Positions 1 through 7,245 of a stretch of DNA of 13,849 nt are shown piece by piece (the stretch's first letter is position 1; every line of letters starts with the position of its first letter). The stretch covers positions 1,007-14,855 of the forward strand of contig MHDQ01000049.1 in the NCBI GenBank assembly GCA_001803565.1. The letters are read 5' to 3'. Below the pieces are notes generated by a model. That model searched no databases and was not told the origin of the DNA. It was given only the letters and a program-made list of their open reading frames with translations. The stretch comes from Nitrospinae bacterium RIFCSPLOWO2_12_FULL_45_22 (GTDB lineage Bacteria; 2-12-FULL-45-22). Position numbers and translations under genes: made by a program.

Positions 1-3000
1 ATGAGAACGAATGGCAGCCATTCCGTACTTTTGAAAGCCTTCCAAATATTGATTTGGGTAATGCCAATACCCGTATGTTTGACCTGAATGGTGACGGCAT
101 GCCTGATGTTTTAATAACCGAAGATAATGTCTTTACATGGTATGAATCTGCTGGTAGAAAAGGTTTTACGCAGGTTTATAAAACGCCTAAATCTTTTGAT
201 GAGGAGAAAGGCCCGCATCTTGTATTTGCCGACCCCAAACAAGCCATCTTTCTGGCAGATATGTCAGGCGATGGCATGACGGATATTGTCCGCATTCGCA
301 ATGGAGAGATTTGCTATTGGCCCAACATAGGTTATGGCAGGTTCGGCGCTAAAGTCAGTATGGACAATGCCCCTGTTTTTGACCATCCTGATTCTTTCAA
401 TCCTGCCTATTTGAGATTAGCCGATATTGACGGCTCAGGCACTACGGATATTATCTACCTGGGCAAAAACAGATTCAGTTGCTGGAAAAATTTGAGCGGC
501 AATTGTTTCAGCTCCACAGCCTTTGAGATAGATGCCTTCCCGGAGATACACAATCAATCCAAAATAACGGTAACCGATCTGCTTGGCAATGGCGTAGCCT
601 GCATAGTATGGTCCAGCAATCTAACTAAGGATGCAACTGCCCCTTTAAAATACATAGACCTGATGAACAGCAAAAAACCGCACATCATGGTCTCTTATAA
701 AAATAATCTGGGCAAAGAGGTAACCCTTGAATACACACCTTCCACCAGGTTTTATATTGAAGACAAGTTGGCAGGAAAACCATGGGTTACCAAACTGCAT
801 TTTCCGGTGCATTGCATATCCAGAACCGAAACCAGAGACAGGATTTCAGGCTATCGCTTTGTGAGTTCCTATAAATACCACCACGGCTACTATGACCATG
901 CCGAACGGGAGTTCAGGGGTTTTGGCATGGTGGAGCAAACAGATGCGGAAGACTTTGACCATTGGGTAAAGGGCAATGCCAGTAATATTGTAGATAAAAC
1001 CCTTCATCAAGAACCTGTCACTACAAAATCCTGGTTTCATACCGGGGCATTTTTAAGCAAGGAAAAAATACTCAACCAGTTTGCACATGAATACTGGTAT
1101 GAAGAAATGGACCGGCAGGGCTTTGCAGTGGTCAATCATGAACAGCCTTTGCCCGATGCCCGGCTTATCGCTGCCCCGGGATTAGGTGCATCCATCATAG
1201 ACCACCTCAGCGCAGAAGAATGGCGGGAAGCCCTTCGGGCTTGTAAAAGTATGGCATTGCGTTCAGAGGTATTTGCAAAGGATGCCCCGCTTGTTGGCGC
1301 TACACCTGCTCAACGTCAGAAAGAATTAACCCCCTATTCCGTTGCCACGCATAATTGCGTCATTGAACTCCTGCAACCCAAAGGCAAAAACAAACACGCT
1401 ATTTTTGCAGTGAAGGAAAGCGAAGCCATCACCTACAGCTACGAGCGAAACACCGAAGACCCACGCATTGCCCACAACCTGAATATAAAATTAGACGAAT
1501 ATGGAAATGTATTGGAATCGGCCGCTGTTGTATATCCGAGAATGTTGGCAGATGCTGCATTGCCTGCTGAGACACAACAAGCTCAAAATACTACTGCCAT
1601 TATTTATACCCAAAATCATTTTACCAATGATGTGATAAGTGATGATGAATACCGTTTGCGGTTGCCATCAGAAGTAAAAACCTTCGAATTGAAGGGTGTG
1701 ACTAAAGCCAATCCTTTATACTCACTAAATGATTTTGAGAATATCCTTACGGCTGCCAATGAAGCAGATTATCACCAGATAGATGCCAATCCTGCCCCCG
1801 GAACTTCTCAGAAAAGATTAATCGAGCATATACGAAATATCTTTTATAAAAATGACCTTACCGGCGCTTTAGCCTTACATCAGTTGGAATCATTGGCGCT
1901 GCCTTTTGAAAGCTATCAATTGGCTTATACCCCAGCCCTTATTGCCGATATTTTTGGCGCAAAGGTTAATGCAGCCCTGATGTTGGAAGGTAAATTCACA
2001 CACAGTGAGGGAGATGACAATTGGTGGATACGTTCGGGAACTACTCAGTTTATTCAAGGCACTGAAACGGCTGCGGATGCACAAGGCCGGTTTTACATTC
2101 CGGTATCCTATAACGATCCCTATGGTGCTGTTACCAATGTAGAATACGATGCCTATTTCTTATCACTAAGGGTAACAACGGATGCATTAGGAAATAAGAT
2201 TACAGGAAAGGTAAATTACAGAACCCTTTTACCAAGATGGTTAAAAGACCAAAATGCAAATATTTCCGAGGCGCTATACAATGAGCTAGGATTTCTCAAA
2301 GCCCTTGCTATCGAGGGCAAAGACAATAATAATGATGAAATTGGAGATCAGGCAGATGACCTGCTTGGTCTAACAGAACATGAAACCATATCGGAATCGG
2401 GACAATTGTTCTCGTTTTTCAATTCTGCGAAAAAATTTAGATATAAACTAGTTGATCTAGATGCAGAAAAGTTATTGGGAAACGCCACTGTTCGTTTTGT
2501 ATATGATTTTGATGTTTATAAAAATTCTGGTAAACCAGCGATTGTGGTTTCAATAGCCAGGGAAACTCATCACAAGAAGCCTGACGGTTCTACTAACAGT
2601 TCAAGTCTTATCCAACTCAGTTTTGAATATTCAAACGGCCTTGGGCAGGTGGTAATGAAGAAAGTGCAGGCCGAGCCTGGAGTTGCATTAATAAGTAACG
2701 GCGATGGAACATCATCAGAAGTAGATACCACTCCATATCTCAGGTGGATTGGTAATGGCAGAACCATTCTCAACAATAAAGGGAATCCTGTTAAACAGTA
2801 TGAACCTTATTTTTCGACAAATCATAAATACGAAGATGAGAAAGAATTACTAGAAATAGGCGTTCCGACGCTAATGTATTATGATGCTCCGGGGCGGCTC
2901 ATCAAAACCGAAATGCCGGATAGGACATTTTCAAAAACTGAATTTGACTCATGGAAGCAAAGCATCTATGATCCCAACGATACCATTTTAGAGTCTTCAT

Positions 3001-6000
3001 GGTATCACAATCGCACCAACCGCCTGATAGACGCTGAACTGATCGCCGAAGGCAAAGACCCCGTTAAAGAAAAAATTGCCGCGGACAAAGCTGCCAAGCA
3101 TGCTAATACGCCTAATGTTCAGCACTTTGACACTTTGGGGAGGCCTGTATTATTCATTGATCACAATAAAAACATAAGCACTGATGCAGATGAATTTTAC
3201 CATACTAAAGTAAAATTAGACACTGAAGGCAACCTGCGAGGCGTAACCGATGCACGGGGCAATGTGGTGATGCAACACAAATACGATATGCTGGGCAATA
3301 AAGTATATCAAAACAGCATGGATGCCGGACAGAGATGGCTGCTGGTCAATATCCTCGGAAACCCCTTACGCACATTGGATGAGCGCAATCATGAGTTTCA
3401 ATATTTTTACGACATCGTGCACCGACCTACGCAAAGCAAAGTATTAGGTGGCGATGGCGATACCCCGCTTGACCATATTTTTGACAGAATATTTTACGGA
3501 GAAACAGAGCCTAATCCTGAACTGAAAAACCTCAGAGGGCAGATTGTAAGACACTACGACACCGGAGGACTAATAGAAACACCTGAATACGACTTCAAAG
3601 GTCAACCCAAATCAATCACCAGAAAATTATTTAAACATTACAAAGCCGTAGCCAATTGGATAGATGCCAATCTGGTAAATGACTTAGAAACAGAAAGCTT
3701 TACTTTCATCACAGAAATAGACGCCCTCGGCAGAGTTACAAGACAAACCGCTCCTGACGAAAGTATCACCACACCTTCATATAACGAAGCAGGTTTGCTC
3801 AATAGCGAAAGCGTGACCCATGCTGACCCCGCTATTACCACTACCTATATCAAGGATATTGACTACAACGAAAAAGGGCAGCGCAATAAAATCATCTATG
3901 GTAATGATGTCATTACTAAATTTTATTACGATAAAGAGACCTTCCGGCTCAAACGATTAGAAACCAAAAGGCAAAACAATGAGGTCTTGCAAGATTTATA
4001 CTATACCTACGATCCTGTTGGAAATATTATTACCATAGAAGACGAAGCTATTCCTATTAGTTTTTTTGCCAATTCACTTATAGAGCCTTTAAGCGAATAC
4101 ACCTATGATGCCCTCTACCGCCTGAGAGAAGCCACTGGTAGGGAAAACAATGCCGCATTAACTTTCAATAGCAAAGACAACTGGAATGATGCTGCCTTTA
4201 TGCACCAGTTGAACCCCGGCGACCCAATGGCAATGAGGAATTATACACAACAATATCAATACGATGGTGTGGGAAATATCTTACAAATGCGGCATCTATC
4301 AGCCGGTAGCAACTGGACAAGAGACTACAATTATCAAGCAGCGAACAACCGGTTAATCAGCACACAGGTTGGAGCAAATACCTACACCTACCCACACCAT
4401 GCACAACACGGCTTTATGACCGCCATGCCGCATTTGGAAGAGATGGGCTGGAACTTTAAAGAAGAACTAATAAAAACCATACGCCAAAAACGCACCGATG
4501 GCGGCACACCTGAAACCACTTATTACCAATACGATGGGCAAGGGCAACGGATAAGAAAAATAACAGAAAACCAGGCTGACGCTGGCTTTACTACAACCAA
4601 AAAAGAAGAACGGATATATATCGCGGGCTATGAACTTTATAAACAACACAGCGGCACAGATGCCGGATTAGAGCGCACCAGCCTGAGCCTGATGGATAAA
4701 CAGCACCGTTTTGTGATGATAGATACCGAGACTAAACCCAGGGTGGTATTGGGTATACCTATGGGGCGAACCAGCCCAGACCAAACTGTACGCTACCAGC
4801 TCCACAACCATCTCGGTTCGGCATCGTTGGAGTTGGATGATGCAGCACGGGTCATCAGCTACGAAGAATACCATCCCTACGGCACCACTGCTTACCAGGC
4901 TAAAAACTCCGCCATAAAATCCGCCGCCAAGCGTTATCGATATACGGGCATGGAGAGGGATGAAGAAAGTGGGTTGGAATACCACGGGGCGCGGTATTAT
5001 GCACCTTGGTTGGGCAGGTGGATAAGTGCAGACCGAGCGGGATTTGTGGATGGTGCAAATCTTTATTCGTTTGTCAGAAGTAATCCGGTAGTGCGCAATG
5101 ATCCGACTGGGCGTGCCAGCGAGCCGAAACGACAAGTCCAGAGGTACGATGTTGATGCACATGGGAAATTCGAAGGCACTGAACGACATGGTGGCAAGAA
5201 CCTACAATCTCACCACCCCATCCAGGACAAATTCTCTGAGCAGAACATCGCAGGCTACGACAGGAATAAGGCACCAGGTCATCTATTAGAGACAGGGTCA
5301 GGTGAAGAACATACGATTATTTCTAACGAGCAGCGAAAGCAATCTCCATCGGGCAAAGACAGTGGAATTAAGAGTTGGGACGAAAAAAGCTACTCTCGAG
5401 CAAGAGAAGAGGCAGTACGTCAATATGAAAAAGCGGGGCTGATTGACGAGCAAAAGAAGGGGGTAAAGGCTCTGATGGAGTCCGATTCCTATCATTTCGG
5501 CTTGAACGATACGGTGTCCAAAGATGCGAGCGGAAAAAACGTGGTCAACAAGAACGCCAGATTGCTTGAAAATATGGACATCAAGTCGCCCATTACGGAT
5601 AAAGATATGGCCGGGGTCGATTTTGACAAAGCATTCGCCGATGATCCGGCACCCGGGTTCAGCGGGAAGCCGAAGGACATTCTCGAAGTGAGTTCGGAAA
5701 GGGCCAAAGAGCTAGCAAAGGCCGGAGAAGCAGCCGGAGAAAAAGGCGCTAAAGAAGCGCCGGGCATGTTAGCCAAATTTGCCAAAGGTGCCGGCGAAGT
5801 TCTCGTAAAGAAAGGTGGAAAGGTAATTCCCTTCGCAGGTACGGCAGTCGGTGTTGGGCTTGCTGCAAACGAGGCTTATGCTGGGAATTATGCCGCAGCA
5901 TTTGTTGAAGCCGCTGGTGCATCGGAGATACCCATCGTCGCTCAAGTGGCGGATGTCGGAAGTCTGGCGGCCGACATTGGTTGGGTAGCCAAAGATGTCC

Positions 6001-6053
6001 TCGACCCAGAGCGGAAACTGGAGGACTGGTACTACCGTACGTTCCTCAAGTGA
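1..6053 (+). CDS. Tc toxin TcB-TcC fusion (SpvB/TcdB-mid/RHS) with SHH-nuclease tip, 5' partial
   Basis: The frame is open through the left edge. Codons from base 3 read ENEWQPFRTFESLPNIDLGN, so the TTG at 54 is not the real start and the SpvB-like N-terminus lies outside. Numbering below counts that TTG as residue 1. Seen in order: four FG-GAP/VCBS-like repeats (residues 10-200, such as DLNGDGMPDVL, ADMSGDGMTDIV, ADIDGSGTTDII); TcdB middle regions (about 200-450, with YHHGYYDHAEREFRGFG); a TcB-end region (about 855-1000, YSNGLGQVV); YD/RHS repeats (about 1020-1580); and the Rhs core (1582-1687, with YRYTGMERD and ARYYAPWLGRW). The last part is a variable tip. In the family, TcB and TcC form a cocoon that encloses the tip, which an intramolecular aspartyl protease releases. 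Acidic core residues D1660, D1666 and D1683 are present. B and C are usually separate genes but natural fusions exist. The stop TGA at 6051-6053 is clear. Confidence 0.95.
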   Translation, partial: ENEWQPFRTFESLPNIDLGNANTRMFDLNGDGMPDVLITEDNVFTWYESAGRKGFTQVYKTPKSFDEEKGPHLVFADPKQAIFLADMSGDGMTDIVRIRNGEICYWPNIGYGRFGAKVSMDNAPVFDHPDSFNPAYLRLADIDGSGTTDIIYLGKNRFSCWKNLSGNCFSSTAFEIDAFPEIHNQSKITVTDLLGNGVACIVWSSNLTKDATAPLKYIDLMNSKKPHIMVSYKNNLGKEVTLEYTPSTRFYIEDKLAGKPWVTKLHFPVHCISRTETRDRISGYRFVSSYKYHHGYYDHAEREFRGFGMVEQTDAEDFDHWVKGNASNIVDKTLHQEPVTTKSWFHTGAFLSKEKILNQFAHEYWYEEMDRQGFAVVNHEQPLPDARLIAAPGLGASIIDHLSAEEWREALRACKSMALRSEVFAKDAPLVGATPAQRQKELTPYSVATHNCVIELLQPKGKNKHAIFAVKESEAITYSYERNTEDPRIAHNLNIKLDEYGNVLESAAVVYPRMLADAALPAETQQAQNTTAIIYTQNHFTNDVISDDEYRLRLPSEVKTFELKGVTKANPLYSLNDFENILTAANEADYHQIDANPAPGTSQKRLIEHIRNIFYKNDLTGALALHQLESLALPFESYQLAYTPALIADIFGAKVNAALMLEGKFTHSEGDDNWWIRSGTTQFIQGTETAADAQGRFYIPVSYNDPYGAVTNVEYDAYFLSLRVTTDALGNKITGKVNYRTLLPRWLKDQNANISEALYNELGFLKALAIEGKDNNNDEIGDQADDLLGLTEHETISESGQLFSFFNSAKKFRYKLVDLDAEKLLGNATVRFVYDFDVYKNSGKPAIVVSIARETHHKKPDGSTNSSSLIQLSFEYSNGLGQVVMKKVQAEPGVALISNGDGTSSEVDTTPYLRWIGNGRTILNNKGNPVKQYEPYFSTNHKYEDEKELLEIGVPTLMYYDAPGRLIKTEMPDRTFSKTEFDSWKQSIYDPNDTILESSWYHNRTNRLIDAELIAEGKDPVKEKIAADKAAKHANTPNVQHFDTLGRPVLFIDHNKNISTDADEFYHTKVKLDTEGNLRGVTDARGNVVMQHKYDMLGNKVYQNSMDAGQRWLLVNILGNPLRTLDERNHEFQYFYDIVHRPTQSKVLGGDGDTPLDHIFDRIFYGETEPNPELKNLRGQIVRHYDTGGLIETPEYDFKGQPKSITRKLFKHYKAVANWIDANLVNDLETESFTFITEIDALGRVTRQTAPDESITTPSYNEAGLLNSESVTHADPAITTTYIKDIDYNEKGQRNKIIYGNDVITKFYYDKETFRLKRLETKRQNNEVLQDLYYTYDPVGNIITIEDEAIPISFFANSLIEPLSEYTYDALYRLREATGRENNAALTFNSKDNWNDAAFMHQLNPGDPMAMRNYTQQYQYDGVGNILQMRHLSAGSNWTRDYNYQAANNRLISTQVGANTYTYPHHAQHGFMTAMPHLEEMGWNFKEELIKTIRQKRTDGGTPETTYYQYDGQGQRIRKITENQADAGFTTTKKEERIYIAGYELYKQHSGTDAGLERTSLSLMDKQHRFVMIDTETKPRVVLGIPMGRTSPDQTVRYQLHNHLGSASLELDDAARVISYEEYHPYGTTAYQAKNSAIKSAAKRYRYTGMERDEESGLEYHGARYYAPWLGRWISADRAGFVDGANLYSFVRSNPVVRNDPTGRASEPKRQVQRYDVDAHGKFEGTERHGGKNLQSHHPIQDKFSEQNIAGYDRNKAPGHLLETGSGEEHTIISNEQRKQSPSGKDSGIKSWDEKSYSRAREEAVRQYEKAGLIDEQKKGVKALMESDSYHFGLNDTVSKDASGKNVVNKNARLLENMDIKSPITDKDMAGVDFDKAFADDPAPGFSGKPKDILEVSSERAKELAKAGEAAGEKGAKEAPGMLAKFAKGAGEVLVKKGGKVIPFAGTAVGVGLAANEAYAGNYAAAFVEAAGASEIPIVAQVADVGSLAADIGWVAKDVLDPERKLEDWYYRTFLK
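5115..6050 (+). other. Polymorphic C-terminal toxin tip: probable SHH-type HNH nuclease plus Gly/Ala-rich tail
   Basis: This is the 312-residue cargo after the Rhs core (residues 1688-1999 from the TTG at 54). Residues about 1716-1825 contain NLQSHHPIQDKF with H1720 and H1721. A Y-x4-AP stretch, a third histidine (H1753, in EEHTIISNEQR), a tryptophan and a helix with YEKAGL follow. This order resembles the Tox-SHH/LHH group of HNH/Endonuclease VII-fold toxin nucleases, which would cut DNA or RNA in the target cell. The assignment rests on motif recall, not a search. Residues about 1840-1999 match no family I know. They include a run of Gly/Ala-rich hydrophobic helices (about 1915-1980, with VIPFAGTAVGVGLAANEAYAG) that could be membrane-active or a chaperone contact. 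G+C is 45-58% in sampled lines, against about 40% in the body, which suggests recent acquisition. Confidence 0.7.
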
Positions 6054-6067
6054 CGTAACGCACACCT

Positions 6068-6077
6068 GAGGGAGGAG
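6068..6077 (+). promoter_or_regulatory. Strong Shine-Dalgarno site before the truncated frame at 6080
   Basis: GAGGGAGGAG contains GGAGG at 6071-6075, four bases before the ATG at 6080 and 15-20 bases after the toxin stop. So good a site directly behind the toxin gene suggests a translationally coupled second gene once stood here. Confidence 0.55.
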
Positions 6078-6079
6078 CA

Positions 6080-6130
6080 ATGGGAGACAGACCACGATGG
6101 GAAGACAAGGGGTCAAATCTTTTAAAATGA
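6080..6130 (+). pseudogene. Decapitated remnant of a gene following the toxin (candidate immunity gene stub)
   Basis: The 16-codon frame reads MGDRPRWEDKGSNLLK and ends in TGA at 6128-6130. It starts 26 bp after the toxin stop, behind a near-ideal Shine-Dalgarno. The first ten codons share the high G+C of the toxin tip. From codon 10 onward the frame lies in the AT-rich left boundary sequence of the RAYT/REP island (GGGGTCAAATCT). I infer that the original gene was cut by the island and that only its first nine or ten codons remain. Immunity genes usually follow polymorphic toxin tips directly, so this is the obvious candidate, but ten codons cannot identify a product. It may be chance or a functionless leader. 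No continuation of the gene was seen after the right boundary at about 7112. Confidence 0.35.
6101..6120 (+). repeat. Left boundary copy of GGGTCARRTCT motif
   Basis: GAAGACAAGGGGTCAAATCT shares the core GGGTCARRTCT with the copy at 7093-7112, in the same orientation. 13 of 20 positions match ungapped. Sequences of this type are, from memory, common next to Y1/RAYT transposase genes, but I could not check this. Confidence 0.5.
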
Positions 6131-6172
6131 CAAATATTCCCACTGGTTTTGCATATTTACTTAAAGACAACC

Positions 6173-6195
6173 AGGGTAGGCTTGCCCTGCCCTAT
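6173..6195 (-). repeat. Degenerate REP palindrome (inverted orientation)
   Basis: The 8-bp stem AGGGTAGG/CCTGCCCT has one G-T mismatch and a 5-base loop, and is followed by CTAT. On the minus strand the head is therefore ATAG rather than GTAG. It resembles the other three copies but is decayed. Confidence 0.55.
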
Positions 6196-6247
6196 ACCCA
6201 TAAATAATGCTGAACAATTAATTCCATGTTTGCTATGCTGTAGCCAG

Positions 6248-6268
6248 GTAGGGTAGGCATTGCCTACC
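6248..6268 (+). repeat. GTAG-headed REP palindrome
   Basis: A GTAG tetranucleotide is followed by the perfect 7-bp stem GGTAGGC/GCCTACC with loop ATT. GTAG directly 5' of a palindrome is the recognition and cleavage signature known for RAYT-dependent REPs in E. coli and Stenotrophomonas. Confidence 0.8.
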
Positions 6269-6404
6269 ATTTATTTTGATTTATGTGGGTAATTTGTGCG
6301 GATGTGGAATGGGTAAAATGTATGGGAATGTATTGACAACGAACGGTTTATTGTAATGGTGGGACATGCTTGCCTTTCCTCATAATTATTGATGGGTTTG
6401 ATTT

Positions 6405-6425
6405 GGCAGGCGATGCCTGCCCTAC
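6405..6425 (-). repeat. GTAG-headed REP palindrome (inverted orientation)
   Basis: The perfect 7-bp stem GGCAGGC/GCCTGCC with loop GAT is followed by CTAC. On the minus strand this is GTAG plus GGCAGGC-ATC-GCCTGCC. It ends 31 bp before the RAYT start and pairs with the plus-strand copy at 6248 as a possible REPIN. Compensatory changes relative to that copy (T-A to C-G in the stem) keep the hairpin intact. Confidence 0.8.
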
Positions 6426-6456
6426 AAAAATATTGCATGGATAGAAATATACAAAC

Positions 6457-6954
6457 ATGCCTAACTATCGGAGGGTACGTATACCGGGTGTAACCTATTT
6501 CTTTACGGTTGTTACTTACAAACGGCGAAAAATCCTGACGATGCCGGAGAGCAGGCAAATTCTGCGTGCCATGATTAACGAGGTGCGGCAACAACGTCCA
6601 TTCACGATTTGTGGATGGGTGCTTCTACCTGATCATATCCATTGTATATGGACTCTTCCGGAAAATGATGACGATTATTCCAAACGCTGGGGCTTGATTA
6701 AGGCAGGGTTCTCCAAAAAGGCTAAGGAGATGTTTCATCGGGAAAACTGGATGAGCGACTCAAAACAAAAATACCGGGAAGCAACGATCTGGCAAAGACG
6801 GTTTTGGGAACACATGATTCGTGATGAAGATGATTTCAGGCGACACATGGACTATCTGCATTTTAATCCGGTAAAGCATGGATTAGTTAAATGCGTGAAG
6901 GATTGGCCATATTCCACGTTTCACCGGTGTGTGGCAAATGGTACATACCCCTAG
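6457..6954 (+). CDS. REP-associated tyrosine transposase (RAYT, IS200/IS605-like Y1 family)
   Basis: This 165-residue single-strand DNA transposase of the HUH/Y1 class nicks and rejoins GTAG-headed REP sequences. The N-terminus NYRRVRIPGVTYFFTVVTYKRR is typical of RAYTs. The HUH motif is H60-I61-H62 in LPDHIHCIW, and the catalytic tyrosine is Y133 in MDYLHFNPVKHGLV. The signature WQRRFWEHMIRDEDDF (residues about 112-127) is also complete. The length is normal for the family and no frameshift or stop interrupts it, so the enzyme appears intact. The ATG lacks a Shine-Dalgarno, consistent with the low expression usual for RAYTs. An upstream GTG or TTG is not needed, because the family's N-terminus is complete. 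Three REP-like copies precede it and one follows. Confidence 0.95.
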   Translation: MPNYRRVRIPGVTYFFTVVTYKRRKILTMPESRQILRAMINEVRQQRPFTICGWVLLPDHIHCIWTLPENDDDYSKRWGLIKAGFSKKAKEMFHRENWMSDSKQKYREATIWQRRFWEHMIRDEDDFRRHMDYLHFNPVKHGLVKCVKDWPYSTFHRCVANGTYP

Positions 6955-7007
6955 GATTGGGGTGGTGATGGGAAAGACAGCATGGATGAGGATTTTGGCG
7001 AATGAGA

Positions 7008-7028
7008 GTAGGGTGGGCATTGCCCACC
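7008..7028 (+). repeat. GTAG-headed REP palindrome, downstream copy
   Basis: GTAG is followed by the perfect stem GGTGGGC/GCCCACC with loop ATT. It lies 53 bp after the RAYT stop. The 3' flank CCATTATTA resembles CCATTTATT after the copy at 6248, so similarity extends slightly past the stem. Confidence 0.8.
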
Positions 7029-7092
7029 ATTATTAGATACACACGGCGATAGAGGTAAATGAGGTATATATATGATGTTGATTTTTCCGGAC

Positions 7093-7112
7093 GAAAGATA
7101 AGGGTCAGGTCT
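7093..7112 (+). repeat. Right boundary copy of GGGTCARRTCT motif
   Basis: GAAAGATAAGGGTCAGGTCT shares the core GGGTCARRTCT with 6101-6120 in the same orientation. It marks the probable right limit of the RAYT/REP island. No REP or transposase sequence is seen beyond it. Confidence 0.5.
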
Positions 7113-7245
7113 ACACTCTTTACAATGGGAGAGAAATTGAGGGAAAAGAAATGCTCTTGTTATTGATTTCTTGATTTTGACCTATGGCTGATACAAAGAA
7201 ACCATAGATGCAATATAAATTTTAAGAGTTACAGAGGGGAACATT

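Larger units (their letters stand above)
6131..6456. other. Intergenic stretch upstream of the RAYT gene, with three REP elements
   Basis: These 326 bp are AT-rich apart from the palindromes. They hold REP copies at 6173-6195, 6248-6268 and 6405-6425. The second and third face each other with their GTAG heads outward (outer span 6248-6425), the arrangement of a REPIN. No Shine-Dalgarno precedes the RAYT start (TATACAAAC then ATG), and I see no convincing promoter or Rho-independent terminator with a T-run. No other coding capacity is supported. Confidence 0.6.
6101..7112 (+). mobile_element. RAYT/REP island inserted between the Tc genes
   Basis: This unit of about 1.0 kb is bounded by two similar sequences in the same orientation (6101-6120 and 7093-7112, shared core GGGTCARRTCT). 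It contains one intact RAYT gene and all four REP-like palindromes found in the window. The left end coincides with a sharp drop in G+C and with truncation of a reading frame, which supports an insertion or recombination junction. RAYTs are domesticated relatives of IS200/IS605 transposases. They process REP sequences, usually exist as single-copy genes and make no target duplication, so no duplication is expected. The exact ends are an inference from the paired motifs. Confidence 0.6.
6955..7245. other. Intergenic stretch between the RAYT gene and the unknown helical gene
   Basis: These 291 bp carry one REP (7008-7028), the right boundary motif (7093-7112) and then about 130 bp of AT-rich sequence before 7246. 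The AT-rich part must hold the promoter of the 7246 gene if it is transcribed separately. A TTGACC lies at 7177-7182 and a TATAAA at 7214-7219, but their 31-base spacing is wrong for one sigma-70 promoter, so I call no site. No terminator with a T-run is seen. Confidence 0.5.

Noticed and set aside
4668-5189. A 173-codon open frame on the minus strand
   Set aside because: It lies wholly opposite the conserved Rhs core, which explains its openness. It has no family features and no ribosome site noted.
5769-6170. Minus-strand frame across the end of the toxin and into the island, considered as an antisense immunity gene
   Set aside because: It crosses the composition boundary at 6107 and mostly mirrors toxin codons, with no ribosome site or recognisable domain.
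6127-6207. A 26-codon frame starting MTNIPTGFAYLL that overlaps the end of the 6080 frame by ATGA
   Set aside because: No Shine-Dalgarno of its own, and its end is formed by a REP palindrome. The ATGA overlap falls in boundary sequence and is most likely chance.
6173-7028. CRISPR array
   Set aside because: The palindromes are irregularly spaced, in both orientations and differ in sequence. They fit REPs, not direct repeats with spacers.
7177-7219. TTGACC and TATAAA as a promoter for the 7246 gene
   Set aside because: The hexamers are 31 bases apart instead of about 17, and neither has a good partner at the right distance.
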